Source of the DNA: an uncultured Ruminococcus sp.
GTDB lineage: Bacteria; Bacillota; Clostridia; Oscillospirales; Acutalibacteraceae
DNA: 5,730 bases
Reading direction: 5' to 3'
Assembly (NCBI GenBank): GCA_946414115.1
Contig: CAMKNF010000125.1
Location: forward strand, 1-5,730
Shown here one piece after another: positions 1-5,730 of this stretch. The translations under genes were made by a program, and so were the position numbers. The notes beneath the pieces were generated by a model. It worked only from the letters and a program-made list of their open reading frames with translations, was not told the DNA's origin and did no database searches. Within the stretch, counting starts at the first letter, position 1; every line of letters starts with the position of its first letter.

Positions 1-45
1 CCACCGAGATCTACACTCTTTCCCTACACGACGCTCTTCCGATCT
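1..45 (+). other. Illumina TruSeq universal (P5) adapter remnant
   Basis: The first 45 bases match the 3' 45 bases of the 58-base Illumina TruSeq universal adapter. They run through ACACTCTTTCCCTACACGAC and end in GCTCTTCCGATCT, the ligation end that abuts the insert. Only the first 13 bases of the adapter are missing. The orientation, reading into the insert, is what untrimmed adapter at a contig edge would give. This is sequencing or assembly contamination, not host DNA, and should be masked. Confidence 0.98.
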
Positions 46-187
46 AAATGAACTGATGATTTTCGAAGAGCTTAAAAAGCTTACAGATTCGGGCAAGGGT
101 GTTCTTGTTGTCAGTCACAATGACGCAGTAATTGATTTTGCCGACAGAATCTGCATTATGAAAGACGGAGTATTAGAGGAAAAGTAA
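46..187 (+). CDS. ABC transporter ATP-binding protein, C-terminal fragment (5' end missing)
   Basis: Only the last 46 codons or so of the nucleotide-binding subunit remain, because the contig starts inside the gene next to the adapter. The frame ends at TAA 185-187. The visible peptide holds the end of the ATPase core: an amphipathic helix (NELMIFEELKKL), the beta strand and H-loop VLVVSHN with the switch histidine at 116-118, and the typical tail ADRICIMKDGVLEEK. Walker A, Q-loop, signature and Walker B lie upstream and cannot be seen. In the family this subunit hydrolyses ATP at the cytoplasmic face of the membrane and drives the permease. The next gene starts one base after the stop and encodes an FtsX/MacB-type permease, so this is probably the LolD/MacB-like ATPase of the same complex. 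Its substrate cannot be told. Confidence 0.9.
176..180 (+). promoter_or_regulatory. Ribosome binding site of the permease, inside the ATPase coding end
   Basis: GAGGA lies 8 bases before ATG 189 and overlaps the last codons of the ATPase gene. It fixes the start of the permease and implies coupled translation of the two subunits. Confidence 0.7.
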
Positions 188-188
188 A

Positions 189-1397
189 ATGAAGAACAGA
201 AATCTTAATATGCTTTTGAAATCTTCCGTTGCGTCAAACAAGCTTTCGACCGTTCTTTTCTGTGTTTTTATAATTTTTTCAACAGTTTTGATTCTGATTT
301 CCGTCAGCATTGCTTTTCCGCTTAAAGCCAATATAGAGGAAAAGATCAATAACCATATTTCCAACAGAGAGCTGGTAACCGAGTTCAAGGCAGATGCGCC
401 CGATGATCTGATAAAGCAGAATATTGATGAAATCAAAAAGGTTGAGCACGTTGAAAAAGTCTATAAGATGCCTGCACTGCTCGGAGTTTCCGAAACAAGC
501 GGAACTTTGTACGACGGTTATTCATTCGGTTTTATTCATACGGGAAGCGAAGCGGTAATTACCTCGGGCAGAGCGTTTGACGAAAGTGAAACCGGAGTTG
601 CGCTTGTTCCGCAGAATATTAGGGATTTCAGTCCCGCAGATAACAGATTTCACGATATTTCGGGAGAAAGTCTTATCGATAAAACGCTTGTTTTCGTTGA
701 CGAGTGCGAAAATTCGCACAAGGTTAAGGTAGTCGGTGCATACAGCACGTCTGACCCGTTGTATTCGGGTGCTCAAATACTGATTCCGCAGGCGGATTTG
801 AACAAGTACACTGATGAAGTCCTCAAGAACGCTTCCTCGGGCGGCTTGTCTATATCAAGTGACAAGAGCTACATAATCCTGATTGACAATGCAGAAAACA
901 CAGAAAAAGTACTTGATGATGTTCTGAATATAAGGACTGCGTACAGACAGCCAAGTCTGATTGATGCAGAAACATACAACACGGCACTGTACATTCTGCT
1001 TGCTATGCTTGCGTTTTTTATTCTAATGGTAGTGCTGGGCTTCTTTATGTTTGTAAAGAACAACGTAAACGGACGAACAGACGAGCTTGCTTTATACCGT
1101 TCACTCGGCTATAAATCAAAGCACATATTCTACATAATATTTTCCGAGCATCTGCTGTTCGGCACATTATCGCTTGTTTTTGGCGTATTAATTACAGTGT
1201 TGCTTGATATTCTTATTGTAAATCCGTATCTTGAAACGCTTGTCGGCAATACGATTATGTCAATGTCTGTCGGAGTAAATCCGATTGAAGTTGGCGTTAT
1301 TTTCATTTTCTTTGCGGCAGTACTGCTTGTTGTGTGCAGAAAAGGCGTAAAGCGTTCGGAAAAAATTGATTTGACAGTTTTGTTAAGAGAAAGATAA
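189..1397 (+). CDS. ABC transporter permease, FtsX/MacB family
   Basis: The 402-residue product has the classic MacB/FtsX layout. It has a short cytoplasmic N-terminus, TM1 at about residues 21-43, a large extracytoplasmic domain at about 44-264 (MacB periplasmic-core-like), then TM2 (about 266-289), TM3 (about 318-346) and TM4 (about 367-385), and ends in a basic tail (LLRER). The loop after TM2 reads NGRTDELALYRSLGYKSKHI, which matches the family's conserved RTxEIxxLRxLG coupling segment that contacts the ATPase. The length is normal for a single-unit permease that works as a dimer. The start is ATG 189, one base after the ATPase stop, with a GAGGA ribosome binding site. The family includes exporters of peptides and antibiotics, lipoprotein extractors and envelope mechanotransmitters. 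The sequence does not say which role applies here, and no sensor kinase or regulator is visible. Confidence 0.9.
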   Translation: MKNRNLNMLLKSSVASNKLSTVLFCVFIIFSTVLILISVSIAFPLKANIEEKINNHISNRELVTEFKADAPDDLIKQNIDEIKKVEHVEKVYKMPALLGVSETSGTLYDGYSFGFIHTGSEAVITSGRAFDESETGVALVPQNIRDFSPADNRFHDISGESLIDKTLVFVDECENSHKVKVVGAYSTSDPLYSGAQILIPQADLNKYTDEVLKNASSGGLSISSDKSYIILIDNAENTEKVLDDVLNIRTAYRQPSLIDAETYNTALYILLAMLAFFILMVVLGFFMFVKNNVNGRTDELALYRSLGYKSKHIFYIIFSEHLLFGTLSLVFGVLITVLLDILIVNPYLETLVGNTIMSMSVGVNPIEVGVIFIFFAAVLLVVCRKGVKRSEKIDLTVLLRER

Positions 1398-1410
1398 AAT
1401 AATAAATAAT

Positions 1411-1447
1411 ACTTCGGGCGGCTGTAATTTCAGTCGCCCGAAGTTTT
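1411..1447. terminator. Rho-independent terminator, probably bidirectional
   Basis: A 14-base-pair stem pairs 1411-1424 with 1431-1444, with one G-U pair on the plus-strand RNA, and closes a 6-base loop (TAATTT). On the plus strand it is followed by a short TTTT run, which suits the permease gene ending at 1397. On the minus strand it lies 10 bases past the LysM stop and is followed by a T-rich stretch (ATTATTTATTATTTT). It therefore probably serves both convergent genes. Confidence 0.88.
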
Positions 1448-1454
1448 GTGCTGG

Positions 1455-1760
1455 TTATCTCACTTTTATAAGCTGACCGGGGTAAATTACATTCGGATTA
1501 TTCAGCCTGTTAAGCTCTGTTAATCGCTGAACAGTGGTGTTGTTTCTTTGCGCAATTGTCCAAAGTGAATCGCCGGGACGTGTTACATAGTAGTCAATCT
1601 CTGCCGAGCCTGCCGGAATTTCAAGCGTCTGACCGACAAAAATCTGTGACGGATTCGGAATATTATTGTATTTGAGTATATCTTCAACACTTGTCTGAAA
1701 AAACTGCGCAATGCCGAACAGTGTATTTCCCGAGCGCACTGTGTAAGGTACAAGTTCCAT
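1455..1760 (-). CDS. Small protein with two LysM domains
   Basis: The 101-residue protein consists almost entirely of two LysM repeats, joined by a short linker (about residues 50-56). The first spans about residues 6-49 (YTVRSGNTLFGIAQFF ... VGQTLEIP) and the second about 58-101 (YVTRPGDSLWTIAQRN ... YPGQLIKVR). LysM domains bind N-acetylglucosamine-containing glycans, chiefly peptidoglycan. No catalytic domain, transmembrane segment or signal peptide is visible, and the N-terminus (MELVPYTV) runs straight into the first repeat. The start is firm: AGGAGG at 1768-1773 lies 7 bases from the ATG, and the stop lies next to the shared terminator. It is divergent from enolase and appears monocistronic. 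Similar short LysM-only proteins occur in clostridia. It might act inside the cell or spore, or leave by a non-classical route; that is inference. Confidence 0.9.
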   Translation of the reverse strand: MELVPYTVRSGNTLFGIAQFFQTSVEDILKYNNIPNPSQIFVGQTLEIPAGSAEIDYYVTRPGDSLWTIAQRNNTTVQRLTELNRLNNPNVIYPGQLIKVR

Positions 1761-1796
1761 TATTTATCCTCCTTTTGTCTTTATAACAATATATGC

Positions 1797-1827
1797 TTGC
1801 AATTTCATTGTTGATACTGCGTATATT
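1797..1827 (+). promoter_or_regulatory. Weak candidate promoter for enolase
   Basis: A possible -35 element TTGCAA (1797-1802) and -10 element TATATT (1822-1827) are separated by 19 bases, longer than the usual 17. The position, about 40 bases before the enolase start, is right. The same 106-base spacer must hold the promoter of the divergent LysM gene, for which I find no convincing pair of boxes. Confidence 0.3.
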
Positions 1828-1866
1828 TAACTCTGTTTTCGGCAAAATAAAGCCGGAGGTAATATT

Positions 1867-3132
1867 ATGAAAATTACAATTGAAAAAGTAATCGGCAGAG
1901 AAATAATTGACTCAAGAGGCAATCCCACAGTTGAAGCGGAAGTCGGTCTTTCGGACGGAACCTACGCCAAAGCTTCCGTTCCTTCGGGAGCTTCAACGGG
2001 CGCATTCGAGGCTCTTGAGCTTCGTGACGGTGATAAGTCACGCTATATGGGCAAGGGAGTTACAAAGGCAGTTGAAAATATAAATAACAAAATTGCACCC
2101 GAGCTTTGCGGCGACTCTCCGTTTGACCAGTGCGCAATTGACTACAAAATGATTGAGCTTGACGGTACGCCCAACAAGGAAAACCTCGGTGCAAATGCAA
2201 TTCTTGCCGTTTCGCTTGCCTGTGCAAAAGCGGCAGCAAAGCATTTAAGGCTTCCGCTTTTTCGCTATATCGGAGGAGTATATTCAGTGAGAATGCCCGT
2301 TCCGATGATGAATATTCTAAACGGCGGCGCACACGCAACTAACAATATCGACATTCAGGAATTTATGATAATGCCTGTCGGAGCTTGCTGTTTTTCCGAG
2401 GGGTTAAGGCAATGCTGTGAAATCTATCAGACATTGGGGAATGTTCTTAAAGAGAATAATATGAACACGGCAGTAGGCGACGAGGGCGGCTATGCTCCGA
2501 GCCTTGAAAGCGATGAACAGGCAATCGAACTTATAGTAAGCGCAATTGAGCTTGCAGGATATTCAACAGATGATATTAAAATTGCGCTTGATGCAGCGGC
2601 TTCGGAATGGTACCGTGAGGGAACATATAAGCTGCCAAAGCGTAAAATTGAGCTTTCAAGTGAAAAGCTTACCGAGTATTTTGAAAAGCTTGTTAATGAC
2701 TATCCGATAATCTCAATTGAAGACCCGTTGTCAGAGTACGACTGGGACGGTTGGACAAAGATTACCGAAAAAATAGGGGACAAAGTAAGGCTTGTAGGTG
2801 ATGATTTATTTGTAACCAACACAAAACGTCTTAAGCATGGAATTGAAATCGGTGCGGCAAATTCAATTCTTATAAAAATCAATCAGATTGGAACTCTTAC
2901 CGAAACGCTTGAAGCGATTGATACAGCACAAAAAGCAGGCTACAGCACAATTATTTCACATCGAAGCGGTGAAACAGAGGATACCTCAATCGCAGATATA
3001 GCTGTATCGGTAAACGCAGGTCAGATAAAAACAGGCGCACCATGCCGAACCGACAGAGTAAGCAAATACAATCGACTGTTGCGTATAGAAAGCACGCTTA
3101 TAAATTCATCACGCTACGGACTGAATATTTAA
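1867..3132 (+). CDS. eno: Enolase (phosphopyruvate hydratase)
   Basis: Enolase converts 2-phosphoglycerate to phosphoenolpyruvate in the cytoplasm, the penultimate step of glycolysis. The 421-residue product covers the family end to end, slightly shorter than the usual 425-435. It opens with REIIDSRGNPTVEAEV and the mobile SGAS loop (residues 40-43). Active-site residues are all present: H156 and E165 (HATNNIDIQEF), catalytic E206 (GDEGGYAP), Mg ligands D242, E285 (SIEDPL) and D312 (VGDDLFVTN), catalytic base K337 (LIKINQIGT) and the SHRSGETED loop with H365. GGAGG at 1855-1859 sits 7 bases before the ATG. Oddities: the usual HADNN is HATNN (T158), there are two Cys-Cys pairs at 174-175 and 183-184 where helix residues are usually Lys/Met-rich, and many ATA and some AGG codons are used. 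It could be a secondary paralogue; activity is expected. It is flanked by its own terminator, so it appears monocistronic. Confidence 0.97.
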   Translation: MKITIEKVIGREIIDSRGNPTVEAEVGLSDGTYAKASVPSGASTGAFEALELRDGDKSRYMGKGVTKAVENINNKIAPELCGDSPFDQCAIDYKMIELDGTPNKENLGANAILAVSLACAKAAAKHLRLPLFRYIGGVYSVRMPVPMMNILNGGAHATNNIDIQEFMIMPVGACCFSEGLRQCCEIYQTLGNVLKENNMNTAVGDEGGYAPSLESDEQAIELIVSAIELAGYSTDDIKIALDAAASEWYREGTYKLPKRKIELSSEKLTEYFEKLVNDYPIISIEDPLSEYDWDGWTKITEKIGDKVRLVGDDLFVTNTKRLKHGIEIGAANSILIKINQIGTLTETLEAIDTAQKAGYSTIISHRSGETEDTSIADIAVSVNAGQIKTGAPCRTDRVSKYNRLLRIESTLINSSRYGLNI

Positions 3133-3144
3133 TATCTCTCTAAA

Positions 3145-3194
3145 AACTCCGAATGTCCTGTTATGCAATTACATTCGGAGTTATTTTATTTTTT
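3145..3194 (+). terminator. Rho-independent terminator of enolase
   Basis: A perfect 12-base-pair stem pairs 3145-3156 (AACTCCGAATGT) with 3171-3182 (ACATTCGGAGTT) around a 14-base loop. It is followed by ATTTTATTTTTT. It starts 12 bases after the enolase stop. Confidence 0.92.
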
Positions 3195-3228
3195 AAAACC
3201 ATAAATCACAAATTTAGCAAATATTAGT

Positions 3229-3258
3229 TAGACAAAATGCACATAAAATCCATACAAT
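3229..3258 (+). promoter_or_regulatory. Candidate sigma-A promoter for the pullulanase gene
   Basis: TAGACA (3229-3234) and TACAAT (3253-3258) each match five of six consensus bases for -35 and -10 and are 18 bases apart. Transcription would start near 3265, giving a leader of about 110 bases before the TTG start. A second, weaker pair is TTAAAA (3307-3312) with TAAAAT (3330-3335), 17 bases apart, which would give a much shorter leader. This is from reading only; the region is AT-rich, so chance matches are likely. Confidence 0.45.
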
Positions 3259-3292
3259 TTTCTACAGTATAAAAACCTCCTTTAATAAGATT

Positions 3293-3307
3293 ATTCTAAT
3301 TCAGAAT
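3293..3307. repeat. Short inverted repeat in the pullulanase upstream region
   Basis: ATTCTAATTCAGAAT is a near-perfect 15-base palindrome centred on base 3300, with 5-base arms ATTCT/AGAAT. It lies between the two candidate promoters and could be an operator half-site pair for a sugar-responsive repressor. Its AT-rich content also makes a chance origin possible. Confidence 0.3.
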
Positions 3308-3359
3308 TAAAATCAAGAGCATAATATGATAAAATTATCTAAATGGAATGCAATCAGTC

Positions 3360-3365
3360 AGGAGG
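3360..3365 (+). promoter_or_regulatory. Shine-Dalgarno site that fixes the TTG start of pullulanase
   Basis: A perfect AGGAGG is 8 bases before TTG 3374-3376. An in-frame TAA at 3371-3373 directly precedes the TTG, so translation cannot start earlier in this frame. The next in-frame ATG (3404) would remove the basic N-terminus of the signal peptide and has a poorly spaced binding site. Confidence 0.85.
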
Positions 3366-3373
3366 CATTTTAA

Positions 3374-5730
3374 TTGCTTTTCAAAAAAATTCTAACGGGA
3401 GTAATGGCATTTATGATGATTGGCTCAATGTCTTTAGCAGAAGCTTCTGCCGCAACAAACAACAAAAATACGGATTATCAGGCATATGCCGCAACTCTTG
3501 ATAAAACAACATATACAGGCTCCGATTTAGGCGCAACCTACAGCAAGGACGCAACTGTTTTTAAGGTGTGGTCGCCTAATGCGACAAGCATAAAGGTTAA
3601 TATTTACGAACATGGCAGTGACGAAGAGGGCGATGCAGGCGTACTTGAGTCAAAGGCACTCGTTCTTGACAAAAAGACCGGCGTATGGACGTGCAAAGTC
3701 TTTGGCGACCTTGCGGGCAAATACTACACATATACTGTCAAGCACGGCAAGACCGTTAAAGAAACATATGATATTTACGCCAAGGCTTGCGGTGTAAACG
3801 GCAAACGCTCAATGGTAGTTGATTTGTCAAAAACTAATCCCGAGGGTTGGGAAAACGACAAGCACGTCCTTGTTAATAATCAGACTGACGCATCAGTCTG
3901 GGAGGTTTCTGTTGCCGACTTTTCTTCTTCCGAGTCAAGCGGAGTTTCTGACAAGCACAGAGGAAAATTCCTTGCCTTTACCGAAGAGGGAACAACTGTA
4001 GACGGTATTCAGGGCGCAACCTCAACCTGCGTTGATTACCTTAAAAAGCTCGGCGTAAAGTATGTTCAGATTATGCCGTTTTACGATTTCGGCTCTGTTG
4101 ACGAGAGCAAGGATATAAATAAGCAGTACAACTGGGGCTACGACCCTGTAAACTACAACTGTCCCGAAGGTTCTTATTCAACTGACCCTTATAACGGCAG
4201 TACAAGAGTAAAAGAATGTAAGCAGATGATTCAGGCGCTCCACAACGCAGGAATCGGCGTCATTATGGACGTTGTCTATAACCACACCTATTCCACCGAC
4301 TCTGCTTTCCAGCACATCGTTCCGAATTACTATTACAGAATGAACCCTGACGGAACATTCTCAAACGGCTCGGGCTGTAGCAATGATACTGCGTCCGAAC
4401 ACCTTATGTACAGAAAATATATGATTGACTCCGTAACCTATTGGGCAAAGGAGTACCATATAGACGGTTTCCGTTTTGATTTGATGGGACTTCACGATGT
4501 TACAACAATGAACAGCATCAGAAGCGCCCTTGATAATCTTTATCAGGACGGAAGCGGCAAAAAGATTCTGATGTACGGCGAAGCATGGGATATGCCGACG
4601 CAGTGCGATGAAGGCACAGTTATGGCTAATCAGAAGAACTTAAAGAAGCTTGACAGCCGAATCGGTGCATTTGACGATACAATCCGTGATGCAATCAAAG
4701 GCAGTACGGGCGGCGTTGACAAGGGCTTTATTCAGGAAGGCTCCTCACGTGCGGCGCTTAAAACGGGAATTGCAGGTCAGTCCGATACCTCAACAGGTTG
4801 GGCGAATGTTCCTGCACAGTGCGTAACCTACGCTTCCTGTCACGATAATCTCTGCCTTTATGACAAGCTTGTCGACTCTGTTTACGGAAAAGACAAGGAG
4901 TACCGCAAGCGTTACGAAGACCTTGTAAGTATGAACAAGCTCTCCGGTGCAATTGTTATGACCTCGCAGGGAATCCCCTTTATGCTTTCGGGTGAAGAAT
5001 TTGCCAGAAGTAAGGACGGCGATGAAAATTCCTACGCATCAAGCAGAGAAGAAAATATGATAGACTGGAAGAATCTCGATAATTTCAGCGATGTTGTTGA
5101 GTATTACAGAGGACTTATGAAAATCCGTGAGAATTTCGATGCGTTCAAGGATTGCACTGCAATGACAGCGAACAATCTTACCTATATAGAAAATGTTCCA
5201 AAGGGCGTAACGGGTTACACAATAAATAACACCGTCAGCGGAAAGTGGAGCAAGATGTGTGTAATCTTCAACGGCAGTGATTCTGAACAGACTGTTGATG
5301 TAAGCGGTGACTGGATAAGAATTGCCGATGATGAAACAGCAGGACTCAGAAATCTCGGCGAAGTAAGCGGCTCTGTAAAGCTCAAGGCTCATTCTGCGGC
5401 GATTCTTGTTGATAAGAAAAGCTATGATACAGCAGGAATTACCGATGACGAGGGTGCTGTTGTAGTCAGCTACTATGATAACAAAACAAAAAAGCTTATC
5501 AAAAAGCAGACCGTAAGCGGTGAGCTTGGTACAGCGTATGACGTTACCGACTTTGCCGACTCTCTCAATTACGACATAAAGCAGTCAAGCGGCGATACAT
5601 CTGCTGTTTTTGAAAACAGCGTAAAACACGCAAGCGTTTATGTTGAAGAGTTTGAAGGCAAGATGTCAAAGGTTATTTTCAAATTTGTTGATGACGTAAA
5701 CGGTACGGAGCTTGCAGATTCATATGTTAT
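3374..5730 (+). CDS. Secreted type I pullulanase, GH13 with CBM48 and MucBP-like C-terminal repeats (3' end missing)
   Basis: Pullulanase hydrolyses alpha-1,6 branch links in pullulan, amylopectin and limit dextrins. The reading frame stays open from the TTG start to the window edge, giving 785 complete residues with no frameshift. A signal peptide is clear: basic start MLFKK, hydrophobic core, likely cleavage after ASA (residue 26). A CBM48-like beta domain follows at about 50-140 (LGATYSKDATVFKVWSPNA). The GH13 barrel spans about 172-600 and has the type I pullulanase motif YNWGYDP (252-258), DVVYNH (299-304), nucleophile D369 in GFRFDLM, acid/base E403 in MYGEAWD, and H490-D491 in ASCHDN. 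A C-terminal beta domain runs to about 690, followed by a MucBP-like repeat from about 696 (VVVSYYDNKTKKLIKKQTVSG). A second similar unit begins at about 766 (KVIFKFVDDVNGTEL) and is cut by the window end. The first barrel strand reads VWEVSVADF where relatives usually have HVRDF. A dockerin or cell-wall anchor may lie beyond the edge; this is not visible. No other gene is seen in the 180 bases upstream. Confidence 0.95.
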   Translation, partial: MLFKKILTGVMAFMMIGSMSLAEASAATNNKNTDYQAYAATLDKTTYTGSDLGATYSKDATVFKVWSPNATSIKVNIYEHGSDEEGDAGVLESKALVLDKKTGVWTCKVFGDLAGKYYTYTVKHGKTVKETYDIYAKACGVNGKRSMVVDLSKTNPEGWENDKHVLVNNQTDASVWEVSVADFSSSESSGVSDKHRGKFLAFTEEGTTVDGIQGATSTCVDYLKKLGVKYVQIMPFYDFGSVDESKDINKQYNWGYDPVNYNCPEGSYSTDPYNGSTRVKECKQMIQALHNAGIGVIMDVVYNHTYSTDSAFQHIVPNYYYRMNPDGTFSNGSGCSNDTASEHLMYRKYMIDSVTYWAKEYHIDGFRFDLMGLHDVTTMNSIRSALDNLYQDGSGKKILMYGEAWDMPTQCDEGTVMANQKNLKKLDSRIGAFDDTIRDAIKGSTGGVDKGFIQEGSSRAALKTGIAGQSDTSTGWANVPAQCVTYASCHDNLCLYDKLVDSVYGKDKEYRKRYEDLVSMNKLSGAIVMTSQGIPFMLSGEEFARSKDGDENSYASSREENMIDWKNLDNFSDVVEYYRGLMKIRENFDAFKDCTAMTANNLTYIENVPKGVTGYTINNTVSGKWSKMCVIFNGSDSEQTVDVSGDWIRIADDETAGLRNLGEVSGSVKLKAHSAAILVDKKSYDTAGITDDEGAVVVSYYDNKTKKLIKKQTVSGELGTAYDVTDFADSLNYDIKQSSGDTSAVFENSVKHASVYVEEFEGKMSKVIFKFVDDVNGTELADSYV

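Noticed and set aside
173..1063. Minus-strand open frames opposite the ABC permease (173-436, 522-776, 869-1063)
   Set aside because: The permease frame has full domain logic and a ribosome binding site. The antisense frames have neither, and the apparent hydrophobicity of the first mirrors the membrane segment.
2038..2338. Overlapping minus-strand open frames inside enolase
   Set aside because: They are antisense to highly conserved enolase sequence, and the products look like no protein family.
3216..3283. A possible minus-strand mini-gene with AAAGGAGG (complement of 3276-3283)
   Set aside because: No start codon lies at a workable distance. The first TTG is 18 bases away and opens a frame of only nine codons. 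The CCTCC is better considered as part of the pullulanase leader.
3404..3406. ATG 3404 as the pullulanase start
   Set aside because: It is preceded by only a weak, too-close GGGAG and would remove the Lys-Lys n-region of the signal peptide. TTG 3374 has a perfect AGGAGG at the right distance.
3612..4001. Two short plus-strand open frames (3612-3797 and 3819-4001)
   Set aside because: They lie in a different frame inside the pullulanase coding region, have no ribosome binding sites, and their products resemble no family. They are shadows of the long TTG-started gene.
4758..5392. Minus-strand open frames 4758-4952 and 5039-5392
   Set aside because: They are antisense to the conserved GH13 and C-terminal beta domain coding region. 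They have low-complexity or Cys/Arg-rich products typical of antisense frames and no initiation signals.
1..5730. CRISPR arrays, tRNA or rRNA genes, insertion sequences, phage attachment sites
   Set aside because: No regularly spaced repeats, tRNA-like cloverleaf, rRNA segments, transposase motifs or terminal inverted repeats were seen on either strand.

Overview
The window looks like the end of an Illumina-assembled contig from a low-to-mid GC Firmicute. Most likely it is a gut clostridial species of the Ruminococcus/Oscillospiraceae type. The grounds are the strong AGGAGG-type ribosome binding sites, the family-level look of the proteins, and a secreted type I pullulanase that carries MucBP-like C-terminal repeats. 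The assignment to Ruminococcus relatives is inference; the sequence holds no rRNA or other taxonomic marker. The first 45 bases are not biological: they match the Illumina TruSeq universal (P5) adapter, so genomic sequence begins at about base 46.

Layout: (1) 46-187 is the C-terminal tail of an ABC transporter ATPase. It is followed after one base by its FtsX/MacB-like permease (189-1397), so the two form one translationally tight operon. (2) A strong hairpin at 1411-1447 closes that operon and probably also terminates the convergent gene. (3) 1455-1760, on the minus strand, is a 101-residue protein made of two LysM domains and nothing else. (4) A 106-base divergent spacer separates it from enolase (1867-3132, plus strand), which has all catalytic residues but a few divergent local features. 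A rho-independent terminator follows at 3145-3194. (5) A 180-base AT-rich spacer holds a plausible sigma-A promoter and a structured leader. It leads to a TTG-started, signal-peptide-bearing type I pullulanase (3374 to beyond 5730), whose 3' end lies outside the window.

The genes look like four independent transcription units: the ABC exporter pair, the LysM protein, enolase and pullulanase. Pullulanase debranches starch or glycogen-type glucans outside the cell, and enolase acts at the lower end of glycolysis, so both serve carbohydrate use; nothing in the layout shows co-transcription. The ABC pair and the LysM protein concern the cell envelope. I see no strong evidence for an undescribed system. 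The most useful observations are the adapter artefact, the missed TTG-start pullulanase, the leader upstream of it, and the somewhat unusual enolase.
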